The notes: generated by a model from the sequence alone, not told the origin. Counted from the first letter of the stretch, positions 8,043 through 19,206 are shown. The stretch is DNA of 37,716 nucleotides from Chara braunii (GCA_003427395.1 BFEA01001180.1:80516-118231), one strand, 5' to 3'. A program made the numbers and translations.

Positions 8043-10090
8043 TCATGAGATATCCGGGGGGTGGTTCCATAGCAGCTCTGAGTAAAAAAGCTTGTTGTTT
8101 TCTGAGAAGTCTGCCCATTTGTAGGGCAGAGACCATTTCTGTCGAAAGGAAGCTCTGGCTGAGTCTATTGAAGGAGAAGCTTTCCTAATTTTTATCCAGT
8201 CTGCTGTGATATCCAGGCGGACAGCTTGCTTAAATTGTGCCAGTAGAGAGGGAAAAGAAGAGTTCGAGTTGAGAAATCTTCTATCCCTCCTTGCTATCCA
8301 GAGTTTAGCGTATCCCAAAAACCTCTAGCGATAACACACTCCCACCAGAGGTGGAGCCAATCTTCCAAGGAGGAGTGGGAGCAAGCATCACACAGTACAG
8401 AAATTTCCATGCCTTTCTCAGAACACCACATAGCAGTGGGGACACAGGAGTGTAGGTGCAACCACTGAAGGCCACCTAGTTTGGTTTCAAGGGAGGATAG
8501 GATGAGGTGGATGTAGAAGAGAAGCCATTTTGGGGATATCGGTTGGAGTTTGAGAGATAAAGCTCTACGTTGCCATCCGAGAAGGAGGCCTGCTTGAAGG
8601 GATTGGGGTTTTGAGAGAAAGTTGTAACCTGTCTTGGCAGAGTAATCAGAAAGAGGAAGCTTTGTGAGAGAGTTATCAGGGGCTGTTACTATCCAACCAT
8701 ACTCGCAAACATCCACCTTCCAGTCTTTAAGTGGAATCGCTTCCATGATAATGTGGAGAGATGGTTCTCCATGTGTAGACTTCTTTTGTTGAACTCGTAC
8801 CTCTGTCATTTCTGTTGGGGAGATTATCTGGGCTTCCTTGGATTGGTGCAGGCTTGAGTCGCGGAGGAACCATTCTGAGGCTCCCACTGTCCCATCATCT
8901 CGGACTTTATCAATCCTGAAGAAGCGGTCCGGTGAGACTGAGGACTTGAACCACTGGTGTTCCTTGTACTTGCTGGTTGCATCTTCAAGAATGGAGTACC
9001 AGGATGAAGGGATAGCCTCGGTGAGCTCTCTGAGATGTTCTTGGATGTGATGTAGTCCTGTCAAAAGTGGTCGAAGCTCGGTTTTTACCTTCCAACGGTT
9101 CTGCTCCTTGTCCCAGATGTGTCTGACCAGCCAAATGCCTCGTTGCATCCACTTGAGCCCGAAGTTCCCAGGGGCTTTAGCTACCGAGAAGGGGAGGCCA
9201 TCTGTGTTACGGAAGAGAGGGTTATGGAATAGACAGGTATTGAGTATTTCTTCTTTATTTGACGGTGCCTCCAGGACTTGGGGAAGCATTTTTCCCCAAG
9301 CTTTAAGGATGTTGCTCCAGGTTCTCCCTGTGGGTCTGGAGGTGAAGGGATGCATTACTAGGGCGTGCCAGACTGCTTCCGGGTCGGAGAGTTGCCAATC
9401 TTTGGCTAGAGAGTATTTTGCCAACATTATCCAAGGTTGTTGCTCAGATGTGCAAAGAGCTCTCACCGGCCATTTCGCAAGAAGGGCCCGGTTTTGGGTA
9501 GTTGGATCTAAGATTCCCAAACCGCCTGCTTTTTTCTTCTCTGTTATCTTCGACCAACTGACTTTGCTAAGGGCAGGCTGGGCTTCCGAGTCCCCTTTCC
9601 AGAGGAGGCGAGTTAGAAGGTGTCTGATGTTGGAAGCTGAGGAGGGGTTTAGTAGGCGGATGGATAGGATGTACCAGATTTTGGATGAGATGAAGGTGTT
9701 AATTACCATAGCTCTTCCCATCAGCGAAAGAAAGTGTGTACCAGACCATGAGGCACAGGCGTCTCTGACTCTGTTTTCTATAATAGAATCCTCTACTTGT
9801 GATGGATCCCCGAAAGATACCTGGATGCCCAGATAACGTTCCACATCGGTACATGATTTCGTTGGGATGCCCATGTCTAGAGCCAGAGGTTGGCCAAGCG
9901 GGGTGAGGGCTATTGATTTTTGCCAACTCACTCTCATTTCAGAGGCTGCCTCATATACCGAGAGACATTCTTCTAATGCTGAGAGGGAGGCAACTGAGTT
10001 TTCTGACATCGCAGAGAAATCATCTGCTAAAGCTGAGACCTTAATATAGTAAGAGGGGGATAATTGCAAGCACCGTAGTCGCACCACTCG
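8043..10090 (-). pseudogene. 5'-truncated LINE ORF2 (reverse transcriptase C-terminal part)
   Basis: A long minus-strand frame holds the end of a non-LTR retrotransposon polyprotein. Near its start is SALADDFSAM, the reverse transcriptase active-site motif (Asp40-Asp41 of the frame). A long thumb/connection region follows (VERYLGIQVSFGD, GRAMVINTFISSKIWYILSIRLL, WKGDSEAQPALSKVSWSKI). The C-terminus has a zf-RVT type cluster, CDAC...HLWWEC, at about residues 584-602. A one-base loss in the A5 run at 8317-8321 shifts the frame after GFW; coding continues as LGYAKLWIARRDRRF to a stop at 8043. Everything upstream of the active site (endonuclease and palm) is missing, as is usual for 5'-truncated LINE insertions. 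The exact 5' boundary near 10090 is uncertain. Confidence 0.88.
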
Positions 10091-10442
10091 CCATCCGCCA
10101 ACATTGTGAATGCACCTGGTCATACACGTCTGCAGATGCATTCAAAATCTTGCCGGATGTTGACTGCTGCAACTACCGTCTTCCGCCGAACATAACGCAC
10201 CCTGGTAATGAATGTATACAGACCATCTTTCTGTCCCGATGCAGTCAAAATGATGGTGCGTTGTGTTCGGGAGAAGACGGTAGCCTAGGCCGTTCTTTAC
10301 CAGCTACCGCGGCTAAAGCCTGTTCTTTCCCAACAAACTGCAACAATTACATTTTTCCTCTTTTTCTTTCTGAAAGGCGACGGCCTTGAGATATCATCAT
10401 TGAGCTGGGCGGCCCAAGGCGATTCATAACTATTTGGTTTTA

Positions 10443-10848
10443 GAGGCTCGCCCCGCACAGGCTGTCGAAAACCAGGTTTTCCACAATTTTGCATGGCCAC
10501 ACAGACTTTCGAAGAATTGCCGCTCAAAAAACTTTTGACACCTGTCAGGATGGTACTTTCGACAGCCGCCCTCCAGCAACCGTTTCCTCCACTGCAGCCT
10601 GCAGGTGACGGAAATTCGACAGTGGCCCGCCGACCTTTCGAAAATTGTGTTCACATTTGCGTTGTCAGGTTCGAATTTGCGTTGTCAGGGCCTGTTCCGT
10701 GACACCCGTCCACCTGGCCATGACCAAAAACCTTGCCCCTCGACAGGCTATGTGGCAAAGAGGGGGAAAACTGTTGACCGCCCGACTGTCGAAAATTTTC
10801 TGACACCTGTCGAAAATTTTCTACATTCGACAGCCTGTGTCGAGCCTC
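10443..10848. mobile_element. Harbinger-type MITE with TTA target duplication
   Basis: The ends are inverted repeats starting GAGGCTCG and continuing CACAGGCTGTCGAA (10443-10470 and 10826-10848, with a small gap). They are flanked on both sides by TTA (10440-10442 and 10849-10851), the TWA target duplication typical of PIF/Harbinger. The 406-bp interior has repeated TGTCGAAAATTTTC and TGACACCTGTC words, probably subterminal repeats, and no gene. I infer a non-autonomous Tourist-like element. Its ends differ from those of 32532-34745, so it is a different subfamily. Confidence 0.7.
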
Positions 10849-11349
10849 TTACTCATCGAAGTCCCATCATCAACCCCCAAGTCCCGCTTAGGGTCGGACC
10901 CCATTGCCGTGCGGATGGAAAAGACGTGAGGCCACAAAAATTGGGCAAAGTCAATTTGGAAAGTTGGAAAGTACTTTCTCCAGGACCCCATCGCAGAGGA
11001 CCAAATGCGCTTCAAGTTGGAAAACCCTCTGGAAATCAGTTGAGCCAATCTTTGCCTATTTCCTTTGTTTGTTCTTTTTTCCGTTTTTTTTTTTTTTTTT
11101 TTTTTGTTGGCACTCTTCATCGCTATTGGCTGTTGCCCCCCGTCCATGGGACCGAGTTTTGGAAAAAGTTCAAGACGGCTCTGGGGGCCAACCTCAGCTT
11201 TCGGCACAAATTTGCGGCGTCGAGGTGTGGGGTCCTGCAGACACTTCCACGGAAAAGTTTTTCCTTTCCGCATTCCTATGGGGTCCGGGCCTTACCCGAG
11301 TTCTTGATTTGTGACCATTGCTTCTGAAGATTAATGACCAGAAACGAAG

Positions 11350-11560
11350 AATTCAGCCAAGTGGGACTTGGCCTCTGGACTCGAACTCAGGTCTGAGAAT
11401 TTCAGTTGGCGGGGGCAAGGTCGCACTTGCACCGATTAGGAGATTGCGGCCGTTGATCTTCATCATCGATGGTCAGTATCGCATAATTCGTGCAAGTGGG
11501 ACCTAGCCCCGGTTCATTTCCTGGGTATACCCACTGAGCTACCTGTAGGGTCGTCGATTC
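11350..11560 (-). repeat. tRNA-like (SINE-like) scraps with the GTCCCACT motif
   Basis: On the minus strand, GGTAGCTCAGTGGGTATACC (about 11527-11546) looks like a tRNA D-arm/A-box. Further on, CTGAGTTCGAGTCC (about 11374-11387) looks like a B-box. Near them are three copies of the GGNNARGTCCCACTTG motif (about 11353, 11413, 11499). No complete cloverleaf can be drawn and the stems do not pair well. It may be a decayed tRNA-derived SINE, or chance similarity. Confidence 0.3.
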
Positions 11561-12430
11561 TTTCCCAGCAATTACGTGTTGGGAGAATGTCGTGCGTAAA
11601 CTGAAATTACATAAGATCAGATTTATTTTTTTTTATTTTTTTTTTTTTCGGAAAGCTTGAAATTATATTCCAAAGTAGCAACAGAAGGAGGCCGGGGACC
11701 TCACAATTCAACCCGGAGTTATCCTCGCAGCCTCAGCCAGTTTCGCTTACCAAACCCAGCTTAGCTAATAACTCAGAATCACTCCCGCCACTATAGGTCC
11801 ACAGGACCAAACCTAGCTGGAAATCCGGTCCAGCGTCCCCTCCTACTTCATTTTCCAAAAATAAGCTTTCCAAAAGTAAGCTTTGACGCACAGAGTCAAA
11901 AAGGTGAGGTAACAGATACAAACTAGCTCTGTACTTCCAAGATCTGTCCTTTAACCAAAATACTCCCACCAAGGCGTAAAACCAGGCAGGATGGGGAGAA
12001 AGTTCAATGCTCAAGGTGGGGTACTAATGCGTTCCCCATGACCAATCGTGGCCAACAACCAGGAACAGAAGGAGACCTTACCCCTATCATCAATTCTGGA
12101 CAAGCCTGAGTCCCTTCCCCAAGTATCCCAAAACCACTTCCGTTGTTCTTTTGTTTTTTGGATAAGATCAGATTTCAGGGACAGACAACAAAAGGGAGGC
12201 AAGATTTCAGGGACACCTGAGGATTAATGTGGTCATCTTCTCGGTGTCGGTTCGAGTGAGTAAAGAAAGATCTGAGGGACACCTGTAGCACATCACATTC
12301 GCTGGAAACAGTCCCGATGTCTGCCGTCATGCGCAGTTTTCACTGACAGAGTGGCAATATTTGTGGGGCCGGGCTGTTCGGTCCGCCGCATAATTGGGGC
12401 CTCGATGCACAACGCACCACATGCACAAAA
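11561..12430. other. No gene; one isolated copy of the hairpin word
   Basis: Non-coding. On the minus strand 11813-11838 reads GGGACGCTGGACCGG then ATTTCCAGC, matching the hairpin word of the 4962-7744 arms. ATAAGATCAGATTT occurs at about 11606 and again at about 12160 as a short direct repeat. Confidence 0.5.
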
Positions 12431-12439
12431 GACAAAAAA

Positions 12440-12521
12440 CATGTCAGTGTATCTTTCTATGTTCTAGCGGAAGATTCATTCTCATTTTGCACAATTTGAG
12501 AGTAGTGCGGCGAGGCCCTAA
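12440..12521 (+). repeat. Dispersed copy of tail satellite beside a MITE end
   Basis: 12440-12488 (GTCAGTGTATCTTTCTATGT, then TCTAGCGGAAGATTCATTC) closely resembles the unit of the satellite at 36938-37716. It passes straight into GAGAGTAGTGCGGCGAGGCC, the inverse of the end motif of the 5424-5725 foldbacks. Confidence 0.6.
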
Positions 12522-12544
12522 AGAGAGTTGACATCGTCGGGGGA

Positions 12545-12550
<6 letters not shown>

Positions 12551-12586
<36 letters not shown>
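12551..12586 (+). repeat. Poly-A run
   Basis: About 36 consecutive A residues; another A-rich stretch follows at 12628-12650. It may be a retroposon tail or collapsed low-complexity sequence. Confidence 0.8.
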
Positions 12587-12588
<2 letters not shown>

Positions 12589-12651
12589 TCCTAGTGTGAG
12601 CGTGCCCTCAATTACCTGTCGTGTAACAAAAAAAAAACAAAAAGAAAACAA

Positions 12652-13328
12652 TTACCTGTCGAATCTGGACTGGACGGCCTTTCAGGGGAAAGGGAGAGCT
12701 TAAAAGCGAAAAAGGAAAAAGAAAAGAAGAAGAGGAAAGGCAGAGCTTCGCTGATATCGCCCAGGGGGTGGAATGGTGGGAGGAGATGAATGAGAGTGGC
12801 GGCGCAAGCAAGCGGAAGTGGGGGAAAGTAAGTAATTGTTTGTAGCCGGGTCCGTGCGCGTGAATGCGTCGGGGCGCCATCGCTGGAGTCATTGCTGGCA
12901 GCACGGAGACGTCGCCAGTGGCCGCGTTGGGCGTCTCGTATCCGGATCGGGATCGGGATGAACCTATCATCGGCATCGCGAGATGGCAACGAACGTCCGG
13001 CAAAATGGATCATGGCGCGCGGGGGAAGATGATGACTGGTGCGGGGAAAGCGGGGTCGAGAATCGCTTGCTTGCAAGCTCTGTTTTTATTACTTATTAAG
13101 TTACTTTTATGTAATCCTATATAATATATTAATTATAATTACGTTGTACATTGCATACTCCTGTCGATGTCTTTAATATATACTCACAGAGTCACAGATT
13201 AGCCCTTGTTTGCTAGCATTAAGCATTATATACTGTATGTTTGTGTTTGGTAGATGTCGGTAAATTAAATCCCAAATGCCATTGCTCGTACTCGCGCCCA
13301 AAGGCGCAATTTTGGAAACGAGTGCGCG
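12652..13328. other. No gene recognised
   Basis: Mixed composition with a GC-rich middle (12840-13060) and an AT-rich end (13080-13260). Open frames are short and featureless. Confidence 0.5.
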
Positions 13329-13520
13329 GCACTTCGCCAGCACACCAGCGGTTTCGTTTCACTTCGCCGGCGGTTTCGTTCCACTTCGCCCGCTTCCTTC
13401 CGCTGCGCCGGCGGGTTGGTTTCACTTCGTCGGCGGCTTCGTGTTCCGCTTCACCTGTGCTCCGCTCCACTTCGCCGGCGACTTATTTCCACTGCGCCGG
13501 CGACTTCTTTTCACTACGGC
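13329..13520 (+). repeat. Degenerate ~22-bp minisatellite upstream of carboxypeptidase gene
   Basis: Imperfect tandem units around CACTTCGCCGGCGGTTTCGT recur about seven times with variable length. The array lies about 400-580 bp before the carboxypeptidase start codon, so it could fall in its promoter or 5' leader. Any regulatory role is inference. Confidence 0.75.
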
Positions 13521-13827
13521 GGGAGGGGAGGACGTCAGCAGTTTTGTGCAGCACCCTAGAGAATAATATCGTCCTCGTTGATAGCTGAGTCCAAACGCTG
13601 TCCGTAGGAATCTCAGAGATTGATATCACTCAAAGGGGGGGGCTATAGCAGTTCCTCTGGCGCTCTTTTTTCATGCATTGCATGCGGCGCGCAGTCCGAG
13701 CCTCCGCAGGTCTGCGCAGCGGGCATTGCAAACCCATTCGGAGCTCGTGCCGCGCAGTCGAGAGCGAAGAAAGGTGGACTCTTTTCTATCTATCTTTACC
13801 CACCACGCCTTGAGTTCTGGGGACGAC

Positions 13828-13850
13828 GACGATCCTCCTCCTCCTCCTCC

Positions 13851-13894
<44 letters not shown>

Positions 13895-13902
13895 AGCAGC
13901 AT
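13828..13902 (+). repeat. Triplet microsatellites in 5' leader
   Basis: Consecutive CCT, CAT and CAG repeats end eight bases before the carboxypeptidase ATG. They probably lie in the 5' untranslated leader and are likely length-variable. Confidence 0.85.
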
Positions 13903-13909
13903 CGTCATA

Positions 13910-14482
13910 ATGGCTGCTTCGCCGGCACAGCACGGCAGTCCCGTATACTGTCGGACAGCGGCCGTGTGCGTTTCGCAGATCATCGTCATCTACAGTCTGC
14001 TGCTTGTTCTTTTGGCATCAAGCCAGCGGGCAAACGCGCGGCTGGTTCGCTATCCTCGTCATTTTCCAGGCAGAGGAGAGGGAGAGGGAGAGGGAGAGGG
14101 AGAAGGAGAAGGCGGGCTGGGTGGGACACAAGCGAGGAGGGAGTTGGAATGGTATACTTCCTTCTTGAACTACTCGTCGACTGTGGACGAGAAGCAGGTG
14201 ACTTCCGTTCCAGGATTCAGCGGCGGCGATCCTCCATCTCCTCATTACGCGGGATACGTTCATCTTAAGAGCCGGAGCGCGGTGAATAAGACGGGGGGCG
14301 AAGGGGGGAGCGGGGAGGGGGGAGGAGGAGGTGATACCAAGTCTCTGTTCTACTACTTCGTAGTCTCGGAGCGATCGCCGAGTACCGATCCCGTCGTCGT
14401 TTGGCTGAACGGAGGGCCAGGATGCTCCTCCATGATCGGATTCGCAACGATCAACGGCCCCTTCCGATTTGAAAAGCCACTC

Positions 14483-14518
<36 letters not shown>

Positions 14519-15805
14519 TCGTCCGCGCCGCTGCCAAAGCTGTCCGTCAATCCGTTCGCCTGGACCAAGGTGGCGAGCATGATCTATGTGGACTCGCCAT
14601 TCGGAGTGGGACTGTCGCTGGGACCGCTGGGGGGGAACGACCGGTCGCCGAACGAGTCGCCGGTGCGGGACGACGTGCAGACGGCCCTCGACCTCCATGC
14701 GTTCTTGCTCGCCTGGGTGGAAGCTCATCCCGCCTTCAGCTCCAATCCTATCTATTTGGGGGGAGAATCGTACGCGGGAGTGTACATTCCGATGCTCGCG
14801 CTGACCATCGTCGAGGGCACCGATAGTCACGTCCTCCCTGCGCTCAATTTGAAAGGCTACTTGATTGGCAACGGCGTGGCAGAGTCCAAGGACTTCCTCG
14901 GCTTCGTCCCCTTTGGAACCGTTGAGGCGTGTCGTGGACTGTCGATCATCGACGAGGAGATGTACCGGTGGGTGACAGCTGTGTGCGGCTCCAGAGAGAC
15001 CTTGGGCGACATCTGGCGCGCCTCCGACGAGTGTCGCTCTGCTGTTCGAATGTTTAGCGATGATTTCCTTAACTACGCTACCTATCTTAGGGTTGACATA
15101 TACGATACTCTAGGGCGATGCGAGAACCAGTTGAGTAGCTTTTACGATCGCAAGTACCGGATTCTTGAGCAGAGGTATAGAGATATCAAAGAGAACCGGA
15201 CCACGGCGATGGATGTTTTGGGAGTGATTGGCGCGGGGTCGATCGCTAATGCCTCAGAGTCTGCGAATGGCACGACTTCTGCTTCTGCTTCGGCTTCGCC
15301 GCGGATTGGTGGAGGCGGTTCGCGAAGTCTGGACTCCTTTTACTGTACGGATTACATGTGGCTTGGAGCCTGGTTTAACAATGCCGAGGTCAGGAAGGCG
15401 ATAAATGCGAGAGCTGTGGGGCAGATTGGAAATTGGACAGATTGCACGGAGAACTTCATGTACAGGCAAAATGGAGGCAACATGGTGCCGCTGCATCGGG
15501 CCTTGACTTCAAAGTATGGATTGAGAGTGCTCGTGTACAGTGGAGATCATGATCTCGTCGTTCCCACGGCTTCCACCGAGGCTTGGCTTCGGTGCCTTGG
15601 CTATGCTGAAGCCAATCCCGGATCGCCCCTGTTGCAGAGATGGACGGTTGGAGATCGAACGGCGGGCTTGGCGCGCTTCTACGAGAACGGTCTGACTTTT
15701 GCTACCATCATTGGGGCCGGCCATGCAGCGCCCGAGAGCAAACCGGAAGAGGCTCTGCACCTATTCAGCTCTTGGATTGATAAAGCCGGTAGTTTTTCGC
15801 AATGA
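13910..15805 (+). CDS. Serine carboxypeptidase-like protein (peptidase family S10)
   Basis: A 631-residue intronless frame. The family cleaves C-terminal residues from peptides in vacuoles or outside the cell; plant relatives may instead act as acyltransferases. The N-terminus has a hydrophobic stretch (IIVIYSLLLVLLASS, ~24-38) ending ANA, a likely signal peptide. VWLNGGPGCSS (164-174) is the substrate/oxyanion motif. The triad is complete: Ser287 in GGESYAGVYIP, Asp548 in YSGDHDLVVP, His605 in GAGHAAPE. Several Asn-X-Ser/Thr sites fit a secreted glycoprotein. Unusual insertions are a Gly-Glu run (55-69), a Gly-rich loop (129-141), a poly-Asn run (192-203) and a Ser/Ala/Gly linker (449-473); the first and third are encoded by microsatellites. 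The ATG at 13910 has a G at +4. A possible AATAAA lies at 16449. The family is certain, the substrate unknown. It is the only convincing host gene in the window. Confidence 0.93.
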
Positions 15806-16169
15806 AGATGAAGGAGGACACAGGCTACTGCGAGAGAGCGGGTGGCTTTTCGTCTAAAAATAGATGCCTGACCAACCGAGCTACTTACTGTAGGCGGCTT
15901 GCTCCCCTCTCTTTCATTCTGCAGTTGGGTGTAGCCAAGCAATTTTATTTAGCTCTTAGTACGAAATCGATTGATCCCGCTCTCTTTTCTTTGCATATAT
16001 ATTTTTTATTTTTTCCCTCTTTTTTTTTTCCCTTTCTTTTGTTTTGCCCTTACGATTTTTTCGCTCTTGGACGGATACATATGCCGGCAAGAACGACACC
16101 TCAACCAAAATTTTCAGTGGTAGAAGATGTTAGGCCGCAATTTTTATACTCAGTGGGTTAGGAAGAGGC
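15806..16169 (+). other. 3' flank of carboxypeptidase gene
   Basis: T-rich non-coding sequence after the TGA, with a pyrimidine-rich stretch at 15985-16060. It probably contains the 3' untranslated region. No gene. Confidence 0.5.
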
Positions 16170-16175
16170 CTGTTC

Positions 16176-16227
<52 letters not shown>

Positions 16228-16435
16228 TCGGTAGCGCATGCGCGCGCGCCAGATAGGACTTAACACTAATCTCCCCGCAGCTTCTGAGCTGCCCCAAGGC
16301 TTTAGTACAATTGTTCTCTCCCCCCCCCCCCCTCTCTCTCTCTCTCTCTCTGTGCTTAGGTAGCGCACGCGTGCGCCAGATCCCCCCCCGCAGCTTCTGA
16401 GCTTTCCCAAGCCAAGGCTTTAGTACAATTTTTTT
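16170..16435 (+). repeat. Tandem ~120-bp duplication with CT microsatellites
   Basis: Two units each start with a (CT)n tract, then TGTGCTTCGGTAGCGCA-like sequence, a CGCGCGCCAGAT-like word, CCCCGCAGCTTCTGAGCT and GGCTTTAGTACAATT. The first ends near 16312 and the second near 16430, after a C run at 16321-16332. Confidence 0.85.
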
Positions 16436-16701
16436 CAGGTCTTGACTAAATAAAGCCGGAGAAATATGGCAACGAATGACACTGGGATTGAATTTTCATG
16501 TCATGGATAAGTATGCAATGGTTATATTGCAGGGGTACGTTGATTTACGAAGGTGATCGATGCTCTGAGGCCTACTTACTGGCTTCTAGCGATGGCGTTT
16601 CACAGCCCGACCCGAGCAGGTTATTACATTCCGAAGGACCTGGTAGGGTTGGGCATGTGCAGGCTAAGTTGTTGAGGAAAGACATGGTACCAGATAAAGT
16701 A

Positions 16702-16887
16702 CCAGGGGCCAAGTCCCACTCGCAGCGTTGAATTTCCTCAACGCCGGAATCTCTCCGGACGTGTTTTGTGGAGGTATGCAGTTGAGGAACCTCAACGCGA
16801 TTTCTGCACAAAATCTCAAACACGTCCAGATTCGGGTGTTGACTCTGTTGAGGAAACTCAAGGCTGCTAGTGGGACTTGGCCCCAGG
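16702..16887. mobile_element. 186-bp foldback element, GTCCCACT family
   Basis: The ends are CCAGGGGCCAAGTCCCACTC and, inverted at 16868-16887, CCTGGGGCCAAGTCCCACTA. The arms continue with TTGARTTTCCTCAAC and GAATCT...GGACGTGTTT for about 65 bp. The minus-strand interior (GAATCTGGACGTG...TGCAGAAATC) is shared with the element at 31579-31754, which makes them two copies of one family. No coding capacity and no clear target duplication. Confidence 0.75.
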
Positions 16888-19200
16888 TTTGGCTTGTGCG
16901 GACTAAATTGAGGGAAGACGTAGTACCGGACAGGAGACGTAGTACCGGACAGAGTTTGGCTAAGTCCAAATGACGAATCCGTATATTACCCGAGCTCGGG
17001 TGTGTGCGGGTCTTGCCCGCAATGACGTAGATGGGCACTAATTATTTATTTATTGATCATTTATTTGTTTGTTTGCCAATGGGTAATTGGGCAGTTTTAG
17101 GGGGTATTTGAGGTTAGCAATGTTTTTTTTTCTCTTTTTTTTTTTTATAGCAATCTGGTATTTTAATTAACCTGGGTTCTCCAATCATTCCGTAACTTTC
17201 TGGGCTGTTATATTTAACAATCTGCAAATTAATCTACGGCTGATCAGAAGAGAAATCGGATGCATCTCAAGACCATCAATTTGGCAGTTGATTTGGGCCC
17301 GGCCAAGTGTGGATATACTCAAGGCCGTTGTCCCGTAGAAAATGAGAAAAGAGAAAATAAAGGCTGCAATTTTCGGCCATCTGTGGATATCTCTGTGTTT
17401 TTTTTTATAAATATAGTCCAGTGCGAAACCCCCTATGTGATAAGCCAAGCCAGGATCCGTACTCGGAAAGGCAGGGCCTATTTTTCTTTTCTTTTCTTTT
17501 TCTTCTTCTTGAAACAGGGAGGGAGGCGGATCAGAAACTTATGATTTCTCCGCGCGGACGGTTAGCGACCATGCCGAGAAATCCAAGAAAAGGTTAGGAA
17601 TTAGTGTGGGCGGGTATTTTAATTTTTGCATGATGATGTGCGCGTGGTGGATTTTCAAATCTTTGTACGCGGCGTAAACCCGTTCCCTCACTTTGCATCT
17701 CCGTGCCATCTTCCCTTCTTGCTGCACGCTCCTTTCTTGCATGCCTCTTCGTCTTCCCGTGAGTGATTGGCCTTGTAGTTGGGATGGTCGGATCAATGAG
17801 GTATGAGCGGGAAGTGCACACCACTTGAATGACCACCCCAATCTCACAGAACTTTCGACTTGCCTCCTCCGATCTTCCTGAAACCTTGGACCTTCTGTCC
17901 TGCTCATCTACACCCCTTGCCACCTGGCACCCGCACCTCGCGCTGGCACCCCGCCGCCTTCCTCGCTATAAATTATCGCAGCCCTTTCCTCTCCTTCTCT
18001 TTGACCTCGGCTGCAATGTTGTGCGAGCTAGGCGCAAGGTCCGTGGCATCGAACAGGCTTGATGTGCCCAAGTGACGGGTGAAGTGACGATGTGGGACGG
18101 GCTTAACAGTAGACTTGGGGGTAAGGCAGTCGGATCGACGGAGCGGTGGTGGAGATCGGAGGCCAGCAGCGGCAGGGCCTTGTGGCTATGGTTGTCGGTG
18201 GTTCTGATGGGTTGGAGGCTGTGCCCAGGGTGGGCAGCTATATAAGAAATTTTGAATAAGTAAGGAGCTCGCTTTTATCTCCATTGCTGCTTTGTCCAAG
18301 TGTGATGTGTGCAAGGTCCCGAAGTATGGTGCTGTGGTACGAGAGTCTATGGATGCTGAATGTCTCACTGTCTAATGTGTGAGCGCTTACAGGCGCACTT
18401 CTGGGGAATGCGGGGTGTCGACCATGTGCATTGATGCATGAGTGTGTTGGATCTCCCTCCCTTTCCCGACCCCTTTCTGAACACAACGCCGCGTGTATGC
18501 ACTGGATCGACGTTAAACTCTTCCCTTTCTCTACCCTTCGTGCGCTCAGGAGATCCGGGACGATTGGGCTGGCATCGCCCCATGATTTACACTCGATAAC
18601 CGGAGAGATCAGTAGCCCGCGTCTCCACAGCGCGACTGATATCTCCGCGACTCAATCGAAGTCACCTTTGTCCTGTTAACTAAACATCGACCACGACCCT
18701 GAATCCCTGAACCAGCATTCAAGTTGACGAAGAGAGAGAAAGAGAGAGAGTGAGGCTGGTTCTATCGATCCTTGCATGGAGCCAGCGTTCGTGTCGGCGG
18801 ACGCGAGCACGGGGCCCTACCTGTGCTGAACCTCCGTATCGGTCCATCGCAGTGTGCTACCGTCCTTCCCGATCGCAGACCACGATAGCCTGTACTGTGA
18901 CGCGGACGTGCGGAGCACTCTGTGACGAACCGAGCAGATTCATTTGTATAACCCCGCTAGGGCCTGCCACATAGGAGGGAGTGGGTGTGTGTTGATTGAT
19001 CGGTTCTCTTCCCCTCCCCTGATAATGACCTACACCGATCTTACAGTGTTGCCTTGGTCCGCGGCCCACGCCACGTGACGGCATCAGTTTAATTGCCACT
19101 GACTCGCTGGTGTCGTCAGGGGGATTCGTGTTCCTGGCGAAGACTAGTCCTGGGATATGCAGGTGCGGCTGATTCCCAGAACTCTCCCGCAATGTGGGCG
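16888..19200. other. No gene recognised
   Basis: 16912-16950 has a short direct repeat (GACGTAGTACCGGACA twice). 17040-17160 is T-rich. TATA-like words occur at 17967 (CTATAAATTA) and 18239 (CTATATAAGA), but no convincing coding sequence follows. A short AG tract lies at 18730-18750. Confidence 0.45.
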
Positions 19201-19206
19201 TGCTCC

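Noticed and set aside
17960-18080. Promoter with TATA box and short ATG frame
   Set aside because: CTATAAATTA is followed by a frame of only 19 codons without features; too weak to annotate as a gene.
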